From Clostridia bacterium (lineage in GTDB: Bacteria; Bacillota; Clostridia; Oscillospirales; Acutalibacteraceae), in the NCBI GenBank assembly GCA_017403265.1, contig JAFQOJ010000030.1:1-41004 (forward strand): a stretch of 41,004 nt of DNA, in the 5' to 3' direction. Position 1 is the first letter of the stretch, and every line of letters begins with the position of its first letter. A program made the translations under genes and the position numbers. The notes under the pieces are model-generated. The model saw nothing but the letters and a program-made list of their open reading frames with translations. It was not told the origin of the DNA and searched no databases. Below, piece after piece: positions 1-8,482 of this stretch.

Positions 1-554
1 GCAATTATAGCAGGAAGCTTTGTGAAGTATGTAGAATAAGAAACTGTATTCCAAGTAACCTGAATACCTGTTTGCTTTTTGAAGGCTTCCATAACAGCAG
101 GAGCGCCCGTGTACTCGGTAGCAGGGTTCCAGTTATACATAGTAAGCTTGGTACCTCGAAGCTTTTTAGGCATTGAAGCTAAAACATCTCTCCAGCTTTT
201 ACCGCCTACTTGGTTCTCTTTAGGAACGGTAGTTGTTATATTACCTGAAGATGTAGTGCTTGAGCTTGTTTGAGTTGACGAAGAGGTTTTTCCGCCAGAG
301 CTTGTATTCGAATTGTTGTTTGAAGTAACATTCGAATTGTTATTTGAAGTAACATTTGACTGCGTACCTGTTGAGGTATTGGAGGGTGTGTCAGTTGAAG
401 TTACTTCATCCTGAGTTTGTGCATCAGCAAAGAAATCGTCAGATACTGCTTGCTCTGAAGAAGTTTCATTGCCCCTATCGCCGCAACCTGCTACTGTAAA
501 GAGCATACAAATTACCATTGCAAGTGCGATGATGGTTTTTAATGTGTTTTTCAT
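1..554 (-). CDS. ABC transporter substrate-binding lipoprotein (N-terminal part, cut by window edge)
   Basis: The first ~184 residues of an extracellular solute-binding lipoprotein are visible; the rest lies beyond the left edge. The start is the ATG at 554-552, preceded on the minus strand by an AAGGAAAG ribosome binding site. The N-terminus has a basic MKNTLK stretch, a hydrophobic core and a lipobox (VAGC, Cys at residue 24), so the mature protein should be lipid-anchored outside the membrane. Residues ~30-110 are a Ser/Thr/Asn-rich linker containing an eight-residue tandem repeat. After that, KLTMYNWNP and a following stretch on a fused peptide-free sequence (VMEAFKKQTGIQVTWNTV) match the start of family 1 sugar-binding proteins. 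It follows the dgoK-hydrolase pair on the same strand, so it probably imports the sugar handled by them. Family assignment is good; substrate is unknown. Confidence 0.85.
   Translation of the reverse strand, partial: MKNTLKTIIALAMVICMLFTVAGCGDRGNETSSEQAVSDDFFADAQTQDEVTSTDTPSNTSTGTQSNVTSNNNSNVTSNNNSNTSSGGKTSSSTQTSSSTTSSGNITTTVPKENQVGGKSWRDVLASMPKKLRGTKLTMYNWNPATEYTGAPAVMEAFKKQTGIQVTWNTVSYSTYFTKLPAII
307..354. repeat. Two 24-bp tandem repeats in the lipoprotein linker
   Basis: Positions 307-330 and 331-354 are direct copies that differ at one base (G/A). On the minus strand they encode Asn/Val/Thr/Ser-rich eight-residue units in the flexible linker after the lipobox of the solute-binding protein. 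Such in-frame repeats usually arise by slippage and change only linker length. Confidence 0.8.
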
Positions 555-736
555 ATTTTTCTTTCCTTTCTAAAATAATAGTTATAGTTTTGCCTTTGAT
601 ATTTAAAGTATATCACACCTTTAAGACTTTTTCCACACTTTTTTTTAAAAAAACAGAAAAAGTTTTATGCAAAAATTCAAAACCTCGAAAGTGTCCGTTT
701 CTAAAATATATTTTTACCCGCATTCGCAGGAATCCC

Positions 737-2353
737 TTAACCTACAATGCCGCCTGCATGTGCACCGCCGTAGTCACCGTTTTCATCTGCAAATCCAAAT
801 GCAAACAACTTTCCGTCTACCGTAAACTTAATTCTTATAACTTTACCGTTTAAGCTTTCAATATCAAAACTGTCAAAATCAAGTGTATAATTGGTGCTAT
901 CACCGTTAAATTCTTTAGAAGTAGCAATCAAATTACCGTCTTTATCTAAAATTTCGGCTTTCACTTTACCTATGGCGTTAATACCCATTGTCTTTTTGCC
1001 TGTAAACTCAAGCTTGCGAGTAAGTAATGTGCCGTTACCGCTCATTGAAACAAACCCGTCACGGCGCATAATGGCAATACCCGTAGCACCGCCGTAATAC
1101 ATACCTGTTATGTTGTCATCCATTTCTTCTACGGTTTTGCCAAGCTGCCTTCTTCCCATACTCTCATTACCTGAAAATGCAGAATAATAAATCCATAATT
1201 CGTCGCCGTGGATAATACATACTCCGCCTACAGCTTGAACATATCCCCTATCCCAAGAGCCTTTATAACGCGAAGCCCATACCAGCGGCTCACGGTTAGG
1301 GCGCGAGAAGTTAAAGCCGTCGCGGCTGTACATTGGAATTAGCTCGGTGATTTTAGGCGCACCGCTATCACCAAAATCACTATTATTTAAGCCTTGATGT
1401 ATTTCAAACATACCAAGCATAATGCTTTCGTAGCCTACCGCATCAACGCAGTAAAGACCAGGATAACCGCCATTGTTTTTACCTGTAGCATCATAACCTT
1501 TAAAGGCAGTAGTTGATAAAATATACGGGTCTAAAATATCATCCTTATCAGCGGCTAACCAATATTTGCGTTCTTTAGCGGTCCATTCTATATTTTCTGT
1601 AAAGCTGTCACTTTCAAAATAAGCGCGTGTTCTGCCTGTATAGAAATACGGGTCACCGTTAGTCCAGGCTTCACGAATACTGAATACCCATTTTTTACGG
1701 AAGGGGTTGTAAAAAGCACTGCAACGGTCACCGCCCTCACCCGTAAGTCCGTGAATTTTCCAATGAATACCGTCAGCCGAAGTGCCTACAACACCCGCTG
1801 CATCCCAACGCGGACCGTGGTGAGCCATTTTATAGCGTTCTTCTTTTGGCGCATCATAGTCGATAAAGAAAGTACAAGAGTCAGGTCGAAGAGCTACTAA
1901 CGGATCCTCTTCAAAGCTTACATCCTTAGGATAAAGACAGATTTTGTTTGTACCTTCCTCTAAGTGTAAATTAGGACGCACCCAATTTATACCGTCATCC
2001 GATTCGGCATAGCAAAGCTGACAAAGCCAGCCTGCTTCGTACCACATTTTATATTTTTTCTCGTCTTCATCATACCAAACGCCACCGCTTTTAGGGCAAG
2101 CAGAGGGTGAACATCCCTTTGTTTCCCAATCGGTTTCGGGATATAACACAGGGTTGCCATCAAATTTTTTAGCCTTATGGTATTCGGTTTTAAGGTCAGT
2201 TTTTTCAATAAGAAAATCATCTACAAAAAGCTGTCTACCAACCGTTACATTAATAACTTCGGGCGGGTTTTTTAAATACGGAACATCGTTAGGATAACTC
2301 ATACGATCCGAAAAATTGTCAGGTAACATTATGTTGTTATAAAGTTTTTCCAT
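737..2353 (-). CDS. Putative glycoside hydrolase with five-bladed beta-propeller fold (GH32/43-like)
   Basis: A 538-residue protein without a signal peptide, so probably cytoplasmic. It opens with an RQLFVDDFLIEKT segment, typical of a group of uncharacterised hydrolases with a GH32/GH43-type propeller. Repeated propeller-like strands follow: VWYDEDEKKYKMWYEAG (~90), YAESDDGINWVRP (~115), GTSADGIHWKIHG (~190), MYSRDGFNFSRPN (~345) and DELWIYYSAFSG (~385). Each pairs an aromatic W/Y strand with a short 'S-x-DG-x-x-W' turn. The last ~90 residues form a beta-rich accessory domain. The ATG overlaps the dgoK stop (TAATG), indicating translational coupling. The catalytic acids cannot be placed with confidence. 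The likely role is hydrolysis or phosphorolysis of an imported oligosaccharide. Other five-bladed families such as GH130 or GH117 remain possible. Confidence 0.65.
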   Translation of the reverse strand: MEKLYNNIMLPDNFSDRMSYPNDVPYLKNPPEVINVTVGRQLFVDDFLIEKTDLKTEYHKAKKFDGNPVLYPETDWETKGCSPSACPKSGGVWYDEDEKKYKMWYEAGWLCQLCYAESDDGINWVRPNLHLEEGTNKICLYPKDVSFEEDPLVALRPDSCTFFIDYDAPKEERYKMAHHGPRWDAAGVVGTSADGIHWKIHGLTGEGGDRCSAFYNPFRKKWVFSIREAWTNGDPYFYTGRTRAYFESDSFTENIEWTAKERKYWLAADKDDILDPYILSTTAFKGYDATGKNNGGYPGLYCVDAVGYESIMLGMFEIHQGLNNSDFGDSGAPKITELIPMYSRDGFNFSRPNREPLVWASRYKGSWDRGYVQAVGGVCIIHGDELWIYYSAFSGNESMGRRQLGKTVEEMDDNITGMYYGGATGIAIMRRDGFVSMSGNGTLLTRKLEFTGKKTMGINAIGKVKAEILDKDGNLIATSKEFNGDSTNYTLDFDSFDIESLNGKVIRIKFTVDGKLFAFGFADENGDYGGAHAGGIVG

Positions 2354-3234
2354 TATTTTTCCACCTCGAATATTTTAACCGCGCCTACTGCCGAAAAAGG
2401 AACGGTATCGTCAATTATATTAATTTCAGAATTGGTTTCCCGCTCTATTAAAATAGACATTGGCTCAACAAATTCCAATTTACCCGCAAGGGTTAAACTT
2501 TCAGGATTCATTTTAACAATAGCTGTAATTTCCTCACAAAGTATAACACCCATAAAAAACGAATAAATTTCTGCAGGAGTTTTATTTTCCAATTTATCCA
2601 AAATACGCACCTTGAAAAGAGCGTTATTAATTCCGTTTTGCTTGCAATAGTCAAACCCATAAAACAAAAATTCTTTATTTATTATGTTGGTTTTAATATC
2701 CACCGATTCATTCAAAATAGTAAACTTTGAAAGAACCGCCGCCATCTCACCCGTAAGCATAGTTTTTATATCGGTAATACGTCCACATTCATCAGTAGAC
2801 ATTATTTTAGAATGTGTGCCTGGAAGAATATATACTTTTCTTTGCCCGTTGTTAATACCTACAATTTCAGTTTCCTCACCGCGTATCATATCACAATCGG
2901 TTCTAACACCGCGGATAAAATAGAACGGGATTGCCGTTATTTCATCCATATCTGCCTTAACCATACCATTATGTAATTCTTTTATACCGGCAGGCGCGGT
3001 AATGTGAGGATAGCTTCTTGTAATCATTCCCGAAGCCAAAACCGCGATTATATCCTTTTCGGTTAAATTATTGTTTCTTAAAATTTCGGCAATACCGTTT
3101 TTAATTTCTTCCCAACGCTCATTTTCTTTATTAGCACCAATTGAAAACTTTATGCTATCAAATACCCTACGGTCTTGCACTAAATGAATACGGGTATTGG
3201 TGGTACCGCCGTCTATTGTTATATAATTTTTCAT
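2353..3234 (-). CDS. dgoK: 2-dehydro-3-deoxygalactonokinase family sugar-acid kinase
   Basis: A 293-residue protein of the DgoK family (actin-like ATPase fold). The N-terminal YITIDGGTTNTRIHLV (residues ~4-19) is the phosphate-1 loop of the family. VLASGMITRSYPHI (~65) and YILPGTHSKIM (~135) are further conserved blocks; family members carry 'PG-T-H-S-K' here. Known members phosphorylate 2-keto-3-deoxygalactonate at O6 before aldol cleavage to pyruvate and glyceraldehyde-3-phosphate. The ATG at 3234 follows an AAGGA site. The stop overlaps the start of the hydrolase gene by one base. A divergent AraC gene begins ~145 bp upstream and is the obvious candidate regulator. No DgoA aldolase is directly adjacent. 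The aldolase-family gene at 7430-8347 might serve, but that is inference. Activity on a related ketodeoxy sugar is possible. Confidence 0.8.
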   Translation of the reverse strand: MKNYITIDGGTTNTRIHLVQDRRVFDSIKFSIGANKENERWEEIKNGIAEILRNNNLTEKDIIAVLASGMITRSYPHITAPAGIKELHNGMVKADMDEITAIPFYFIRGVRTDCDMIRGEETEIVGINNGQRKVYILPGTHSKIMSTDECGRITDIKTMLTGEMAAVLSKFTILNESVDIKTNIINKEFLFYGFDYCKQNGINNALFKVRILDKLENKTPAEIYSFFMGVILCEEITAIVKMNPESLTLAGKLEFVEPMSILIERETNSEINIIDDTVPFSAVGAVKIFEVEK

Positions 3235-3379
3235 AAGCTTTGTATCCTTAAGGGTTTTAGTAATAACTTTCTTTTTACACTTTAAGTATAATATACTAAA
3301 ATATAAATATATATGGAAATTTTATCATATCATATTGATTTTTCTGCAAACTTATAGTAACATTAAGGGGGTGATACTT

Positions 3380-4159
3380 TTGGAAGAATTATTTTTGTTC
3401 GAACTAAACGGCAATAATATGTACTTTTATTATGCCAGCGGTAAAAGCAGAGCTATTGGAAAAGAGTTTCATACCTTCCACGAAATAATTTTATTTTTAG
3501 ATGGAAAAGCGCGACTTATTACCGATAAGCTTAATATGGAAATCAAACCTAATACTATTATTGTAATCCCAAAAGAAACCTTTCACCAACTGATTATAAA
3601 GGGAAACGCAAATAATTATTTGCGCTGCGTTATTCAGTTTGATAACACCCCGTTTTTGCAAGCAGAATTATCCGAAGTTAAGATTTTTAAAAGCAATCAA
3701 ATAATTGAGAATTTATTTGGCATTTTAATCGATAAAGCACAAAACGGAACAAAAACTGCCGATGTTATACTAAAATCGGCATTAGCTCTTATAACCGCCA
3801 ATTTACCGCAAAAAGAAACCACCATACCCGTAACCGAACATAGCCGTTTGGCTACTAATGCGATAGAATTTATTACCCAAAACATCGAAAAACCGTTTAC
3901 ATCCAGCGATATAGCAAGCTATTTACATGTATCGTTATCAACATTACAACACACCTTTAAAAAGGAAATGCAAATTCCGCTTTATCAGTACATTCTAAAA
4001 AAGCGATTACTTATTGCGCGACAAAGGATTTTAAACGGTATCCCTGCCACTAATGTTGCTATGGATTTAGGCTTCTCGGACTATTCGGGCTTTTATAAAC
4101 AGTATAAAAAACTTTTTGGTGTAACACCAAGCCAAACCGAAAAATCGTCAAAACTATAA
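3380..4159 (+). CDS. AraC family transcriptional regulator (cupin + double HTH), first of three in tandem
   Basis: About 259 residues. The N-terminal cupin-like sensor (FHTFHEIILFLDG ... NTIIVIPKETFHQLI) is followed by an AraC-type DNA-binding domain. Helix-turn-helix 1 is FTSSDIASYLHVSLSTLQHTFK. Helix-turn-helix 2 is IPATNVAMDLGFSDYSGFYK, ending in the family signature KLFGVTPSQ. I place the start at the TTG at 3380 because AAGGGGG sits 8 bases upstream; the reading frame stays open back to another TTG at 3335 that lacks a good ribosome binding site. It is divergent from dgoK and probably controls that operon in response to a sugar. A short weak hairpin plus T-run (4159-4182) follows the stop. 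Confidence 0.85.
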   Translation: MEELFLFELNGNNMYFYYASGKSRAIGKEFHTFHEIILFLDGKARLITDKLNMEIKPNTIIVIPKETFHQLIIKGNANNYLRCVIQFDNTPFLQAELSEVKIFKSNQIIENLFGILIDKAQNGTKTADVILKSALALITANLPQKETTIPVTEHSRLATNAIEFITQNIEKPFTSSDIASYLHVSLSTLQHTFKKEMQIPLYQYILKKRLLIARQRILNGIPATNVAMDLGFSDYSGFYKQYKKLFGVTPSQTEKSSKL

Positions 4160-4266
4160 CAAAATAAACTTGTTTTTTTTCATAAAATTACTATTTGCTT
4201 GATAATACAAAATTTTTGTTGTGTATTTAAAAAATATATGCTACTATATTTTCGGGAGTTGATTTT

Positions 4267-5070
4267 ATGGCTGATCTGATTGTAGAACGTAAGCCTCTAC
4301 AACGCGAAAGGGTTGAAAACAGCAAAAAATATCGATCTTTGCATTATCACACCAATATAGAACTTTACTATTTGCTAGAGGGTAATGTAAAATATTTTAT
4401 AAATAATAAATCGTTTTTATTAAACCCGGGCGACTTAATAATTGTACCCAAAAAAGCTTTACACAGTACCGACTATCAAGGCTGTCTTCACGGCGAACGC
4501 CTTTTACTTGTTTTTGACGAAAACCTTTATTTTGAGGATTTAATGCCAATAGTTAAAAATCTTTGTAAAGACAATATTATACATATCCCAAAAGAAAAAT
4601 TACCAATTATTGATGATATTTTCGGCAAAATTGAAAAAGAACTTAACAAACCATCGGAATATGAAAAACTTTTAATTAAAACCTATATAAGCCAACTACT
4701 TCTCTATCTTGATATTTATAGAATAAAACAACCACAAGACCAGGAATTTGACCACTTAATCACCAAGGTTGTTGATTATATATCGCAAAATTATACCAAA
4801 GACATTTCCCTACCGGTTTTAAGCAAAGCCTTTAATTTAAGTGACAGTTACCTTTCAAGACGCTTTAAATCAATAATCGGAACAAATATTAATGAATACA
4901 TTAACTACATACGCATTACAAAAGCGTCACAACTTTTGAAAAACGAAAAAATGCCAATAACAGAAATTGCAATAAAATGCGGTTTTAACGACCCAAACTA
5001 TTTTGCTTGCGTGTTCAAAAAACTAAAAGGCATAACACCATATAAATATATGAAAAAACACCATAAATAA
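4267..5070 (+). CDS. AraC family transcriptional regulator (second of three)
   Basis: 267 residues. A cupin domain occupies residues ~20-95, with metal/sugar-pocket-type HYHTNIE (26-32) and the NPGDLIIVP turn (53-61). The AraC DNA-binding domain covers ~165-265. HTH1 is LPVLSKAFNLSDSYLSRRFK and HTH2 is ITEIAIKCGFNDPNYFACVF, followed by KGITPYKY. Both helices keep canonical spacing, so it should bind DNA. The ATG has a GGGAG site 9 bases upstream. A plausible promoter lies at 4219-4247 (TTGTGT, 17 bp, TACTAT). The next AraC gene starts 11 bp after its stop, so the two are very likely co-transcribed. Confidence 0.85.
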   Translation: MADLIVERKPLQRERVENSKKYRSLHYHTNIELYYLLEGNVKYFINNKSFLLNPGDLIIVPKKALHSTDYQGCLHGERLLLVFDENLYFEDLMPIVKNLCKDNIIHIPKEKLPIIDDIFGKIEKELNKPSEYEKLLIKTYISQLLLYLDIYRIKQPQDQEFDHLITKVVDYISQNYTKDISLPVLSKAFNLSDSYLSRRFKSIIGTNINEYINYIRITKASQLLKNEKMPITEIAIKCGFNDPNYFACVFKKLKGITPYKYMKKHHK

Positions 5071-5081
5071 GGAATGATTTT

Positions 5082-6035
5082 GTGAAAGACGAGATTATAA
5101 AAAGTCTTTTAAAAAAGACAGATGAAGAACGCGAAATTTTAAAGCGCGGCTCTAAAATTGACCGAAGCCTTTATATGCAAAGCGAAAAAAATGTTATAAA
5201 CGCTGAAAAGCTTTTAAGCCAAGGCAAGCTTATAACCGTTCGCCCACACACACGCTTTGTCCATTTTCCTGAGCACACTCACGATTATATAGAAGCTATT
5301 TATATGTGTAGCGGTAAAACCGAGCATATTATCAACGGCGAGCATATTACCTTAAACCAAGGCGAGCTGTTATTTTTATCGCAAAACGCAAGACAGGAAA
5401 TTATGCCTGCCAGTCAAAATGATATTGCTGTAAATTTTATAATTTTACCCGAATTTTTTGATAAAACCCTTTTAATGCTTGAAAGCGAAGAAAGCCCTAT
5501 AAAAAAATTTATGATTGACTGTATTTTAAATAGTGAGTCCCATACCCCTTACCTGCATTTTAAGGTTGCGGATCTTTTGCCCATTCAAAACCTTGTGGAA
5601 AATCTTGTTTGGACACTGCTTAATAATGTACAAAACAAGCGAAGCATAAATCAATCTACTATGGGGCTTTTAATTTTGCAGCTTTTAAACCACACCGATA
5701 AGCTAACCTACATAAACCCTGATGAGCAATTAGTTATGCAGGTGCTAAGCTATATTGAAGAACATTATAAAAGTTGCTCTTTAAACGAGCTTGCAAACTC
5801 TCTGCACTACGATTTCACTTGGCTCTCGCGCGAAATTAAGCGCAGAACAGGTAAAACTTATACCGAGCTTTTACATAACAAGCGGATGTCACAAGCGGCA
5901 TATCTTTTAAGAAACACCCACATAAACATTGACGAAATTGCTCTTCAAACGGGATATGAAAATATAAGCTATTTTCATAGGCTTTTTTATAAAACCTATG
6001 GCAAAACCCCAAGAGCATACCGCTTTGATAAATAA
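5082..6035 (+). CDS. AraC family transcriptional regulator (third of three)
   Basis: 317 residues, larger than its two neighbours because of a helical, charged N-terminal extension of ~50 residues. The cupin core is VRPHTRFVHFPEHTHDYIEAIYM with a later GELLFL turn. The C-terminal domain contains HTH1 (CSLNELANSLHYDFTWLSREIK) and HTH2 (INIDEIALQTGYENISYFHRLF) ending in YGKTPRAYR, the canonical AraC signature. Translation starts at GTG 5082 behind a weak GGAATG site. It follows the second AraC gene by 11 bp. It converges on the beta-propeller gene at 6083, with a shared bidirectional terminator between them. Confidence 0.85.
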   Translation: MKDEIIKSLLKKTDEEREILKRGSKIDRSLYMQSEKNVINAEKLLSQGKLITVRPHTRFVHFPEHTHDYIEAIYMCSGKTEHIINGEHITLNQGELLFLSQNARQEIMPASQNDIAVNFIILPEFFDKTLLMLESEESPIKKFMIDCILNSESHTPYLHFKVADLLPIQNLVENLVWTLLNNVQNKRSINQSTMGLLILQLLNHTDKLTYINPDEQLVMQVLSYIEEHYKSCSLNELANSLHYDFTWLSREIKRRTGKTYTELLHNKRMSQAAYLLRNTHINIDEIALQTGYENISYFHRLFYKTYGKTPRAYRFDK

Positions 6036-6040
6036 ACAAA

Positions 6041-6078
6041 TTCCCAAAAGTGTTTTTTATACACTTTTGGGAATTTTT
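6041..6078. terminator. Bidirectional intrinsic terminator
   Basis: The inverted repeat TTCCCAAAAGTGT (6041-6053) / ACACTTTTGGGAA (6061-6073) has a short T-rich loop and is followed by TTTTT on the plus strand. It sits between the convergent third AraC gene and the 6083-7261 gene and can end both transcripts. Confidence 0.85.
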
Positions 6079-6082
6079 GCAG

Positions 6083-7261
6083 TTAAAGATATTTGCTAAG
6101 GGTGAATTTTGCAAGTCGTATGTGTTTTCTTGCTATGGTATACGACATTGCAAGCTCATTATTTTTATAGTAATCAACAAACGGATAGAAGCAGCTTGTA
6201 TGCATTTTTGCCTGTAAGAGAACTTGACTGTTTGTAATATCTTCGGTATCAATTTTAACTATGCCTATGTGATCGCGGTCAATAGGAGCGTGGAAAAGAA
6301 AAAGCTCACCACCGTAAAGAATAAAATCTCCGCGAGATTGACAGTCTTCAATTTCTATAGGCTTATCCCAAGTATTGTCAAGCAGGTTGTAAGCAGTTAA
6401 AAATCCGCATTTATTTTCAAACTGCTGCCTTACAAAATAAAAAACCTTATCCTCTAAAACATAGGTTGCGTTTTCCCATTTGGAATCGTTTATAAAATCA
6501 GGCTGTGAAACATACTCCCAAGTGATTAAATCATTACTTTTTATTATAGCTGTAAAATCACCGCTATATGTACCTGTATAATAATATCTTTCGCCGTTTT
6601 CAATTCGGCTGGACATTTTTTGCATAATACCAATATCCACATACATTTTTTTGCAAGGAATATCGTTTGCGGCTAGTGCTGTTTTAATTCCGCTTATTGA
6701 AAAATCGTTTACTGTATCCCCTACCTTAAATCTGTTTACTCCAATCTCGCCAAGAGTTTTGGTAGAAATAGTAAACGGGCAGTAAAAACGATAGTAATTT
6801 CCTTCGGTCTGGGCAGTCCACATTATGTATATGGTATCGTCGTCTTTTTTCATTAAAATAGTATCGTAAACCATATCAATAACCTTGCCGCCAACCGTAT
6901 CACCAGTGGTTTGCAAATCAATAAAGATTTTGTTTTCTATATCATCAATAGGTGCGTAGGCTAGTCGCGCAGTTTGATTTTTGGGGTCTTCTTCGGGTTC
7001 TTTTGTATTGGCGTAGTATGTCATATAAACATAATTATCTACCACAATAAAGGTTGATACGTGCGCCATCTTATCGCCCGGCTTTTCAAAATCCGAAACA
7101 AAACAGTCGGTTATCTCTTGAGCGAAGGCATCACCTTTTTTTATTGCAATATCACTAACCTCGGTCGTGATGGTTCTTGCAACATCGGCAATAGGAGCGC
7201 CTTCGGTTATTTTTAATTCTTTTGAGGTTAATATGTCATCTGTGAAAACCTTTTTGGTCAT
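6083..7261 (-). CDS. Uncharacterised beta-propeller protein (sialidase/glycosidase-like)
   Basis: 392 residues from ATG 7261, chosen because AAGGAG lies ~9 bases upstream; the frame is open to 7318 but that region holds the promoter. There is no signal peptide. The sequence is mostly beta: repeated blocks such as HVSTFIVVDNYVYMTYYANT, LMKKDDDTIYIMWTAQ, RYYYTGTYSGDFTAIIKS and LEDKVFYFVRQQ alternate hydrophobic/aromatic strands with turns, as in five-bladed propeller hydrolases. The DLITWEYVSQPDF piece resembles the 'SxDLxxW' blade of GH43/GH32-like proteins. I do not recognise a characterised family. It shares strand and location with the aldolase-family gene upstream, so a role in the same glycan pathway (hydrolase, lyase or epimerase) is plausible. 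Confidence concerns the gene and fold, not the function. Confidence 0.6.
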   Translation of the reverse strand: MTKKVFTDDILTSKELKITEGAPIADVARTITTEVSDIAIKKGDAFAQEITDCFVSDFEKPGDKMAHVSTFIVVDNYVYMTYYANTKEPEEDPKNQTARLAYAPIDDIENKIFIDLQTTGDTVGGKVIDMVYDTILMKKDDDTIYIMWTAQTEGNYYRFYCPFTISTKTLGEIGVNRFKVGDTVNDFSISGIKTALAANDIPCKKMYVDIGIMQKMSSRIENGERYYYTGTYSGDFTAIIKSNDLITWEYVSQPDFINDSKWENATYVLEDKVFYFVRQQFENKCGFLTAYNLLDNTWDKPIEIEDCQSRGDFILYGGELFLFHAPIDRDHIGIVKIDTEDITNSQVLLQAKMHTSCFYPFVDYYKNNELAMSYTIARKHIRLAKFTLSKYL

Positions 7262-7323
7262 ACTTGTTTTCTCCTTAATTTTTCTACTGTAAAGTAACAG
7301 AAAGTCTACTTTAAGCAATGTAA

Positions 7324-7352
7324 ATTATAATATAAAAAAGCCAAGCAATCAA
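7324..7352 (-). promoter_or_regulatory. Promoter for the 6083-7261 gene, overlapping the upstream terminator
   Basis: Minus-strand TTGATT (7352-7347), a 17-bp spacer and a perfect TATAAT (7329-7324). The -35 box lies in the distal arm of the terminator hairpin of the upstream aldolase-family gene, so termination and re-initiation share the same bases. Confidence 0.6.
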
Positions 7353-7374
7353 CTATAAAAATTGGTTGCTTGGC
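7334..7374 (-). terminator. Intrinsic terminator after the aldolase-family gene
   Basis: A 13-bp stem pairs 7362-7374 with 7340-7352 (GCCAAGCAAYCAA, one G-T wobble), with a 9-base loop. It is followed on the minus strand by six T (7339-7334). Confidence 0.85.
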
Positions 7375-7429
7375 AATAGGTAAATTATTTATTGGTGCAA
7401 TTATAAAACAACCAAATTTTATAAAACAT

Positions 7430-8347
7430 TTAGTCGATATAACCGTAATGCTTTAAAGTGGCCTTTAATCTTTCAACGGTTTCTTCAGGTAAATCATCAA
7501 GAACCGGCTTACGACAATAACCTGATTCAACACCACGAAGTTTCAAACCTTCCTTGATAATCTGGAGCCAAAGAATTTCTCCGTTTGAATCGGGTTCCAT
7601 AAATAAATGGAGATACGGCCACACTAATTCTTCTTGTGCTTTCATTGCTTCTTCGGTCTTTCTTGCTTTAGCAAGTTTGTAAACCTTTGCATTTTCTGCT
7701 GGGAAGAGGTTACCTGTACCGCAAATCCAACCGTCAGACCAACAAGTCATACATTCAACGGGGCATACATCAAATCCATAGAAAATACTGAAATTATCAT
7801 CAGTTAAACGACGGAGATTTTGTTGACGGTAAACATCAGCCTGACGCTCTTTAATAGCATCGATACAGCCTTCGTTATACATTTTAGCAATAAATTCGTC
7901 ATCAAGTAAAACTGTTGAATAATAAGGATTGTGATACATCATAACAGGAATGCTGATGCTTTCATGAATTGTTTTATAATGTTGATAAATCTGCTCTTTA
8001 GTGGGTCCCATATACCAAGGCGTTACAGCCATAATGCCATCCGCACCGTCTGCTTCAGCAGCCTGTGACATTTTAACAACATCGCAAGTACGATAAGCAC
8101 CTGTAGAAGCAACTACTTTAAGTCCGTTTGCGTGACCTGCTTCTATGTATGCCTTGTTAACAGCAATCTGTTCTTCAACTCTTAAAGCAATCATTTCACC
8201 TGTTGAGCCTGACGGAATAATACCTGTTACACCGTTTTCTCCAAGGAACTTAGCAATTTCCTTAATAGCCTCGAAATTAATCGACTCATCCTCGTTAAAT
8301 GGGGTGATTACGGGTATATAAATTCCCTCTAATTTAGTTCTTGCCAT
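7430..8347 (-). CDS. Dihydrodipicolinate synthase / N-acetylneuraminate lyase family aldolase
   Basis: 305 residues, a class I TIM-barrel aldolase. Key features are PSGSTGE (45-51), the catalytic-relay tyrosine in MYHNPY (Tyr138) and the Schiff-base lysine in CIDAIKERQ (Lys166), matching Tyr133/Lys161 of DapA. The family includes DapA, NanA, 2-keto-3-deoxygluconate aldolase, dehydratases and hydroxyproline-pathway enzymes. A TSGTGN-like block here reads WICGTGNLFP (~208), and CPVECMTCWSDG is cysteine-rich and unlike classic DapA. It stands alone rather than among lysine genes, between carbohydrate genes and AraC regulators. I therefore favour a catabolic keto-acid sugar substrate (sialic acid or ketodeoxy sugar) over lysine synthesis. 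ATG 8347 has an AAGGAGAAG site. Confidence 0.8.
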   Translation of the reverse strand: MARTKLEGIYIPVITPFNEDESINFEAIKEIAKFLGENGVTGIIPSGSTGEMIALRVEEQIAVNKAYIEAGHANGLKVVASTGAYRTCDVVKMSQAAEADGADGIMAVTPWYMGPTKEQIYQHYKTIHESISIPVMMYHNPYYSTVLLDDEFIAKMYNEGCIDAIKERQADVYRQQNLRRLTDDNFSIFYGFDVCPVECMTCWSDGWICGTGNLFPAENAKVYKLAKARKTEEAMKAQEELVWPYLHLFMEPDSNGEILWLQIIKEGLKLRGVESGYCRKPVLDDLPEETVERLKATLKHYGYID

Positions 8348-8414
8348 AATTCTTCTCCTTTATGTCTTTAATTTTACGCAATGTATATAAGACCTTTACC
8401 GCCTTACAATTTTA

Positions 8415-8442
8415 ATTATAGAAAGCAAATTAACATTTTCAA
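8415..8442 (-). promoter_or_regulatory. Promoter of the aldolase-family gene
   Basis: Minus-strand TTGAAA (8442-8437), 16-bp spacer, TATAAT (8420-8415), about 70 bp before the ATG at 8347. Confidence 0.6.
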
Positions 8443-8482
8443 CAAAAAAAGTGATAATTTTGTTTCATTTTGTTTGATAGTA

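Noticed and set aside
307-354. Repeat as a mobile element trace in the lipoprotein
   Set aside because: Only two in-frame 24-bp copies in a low-complexity linker; slippage explains them.
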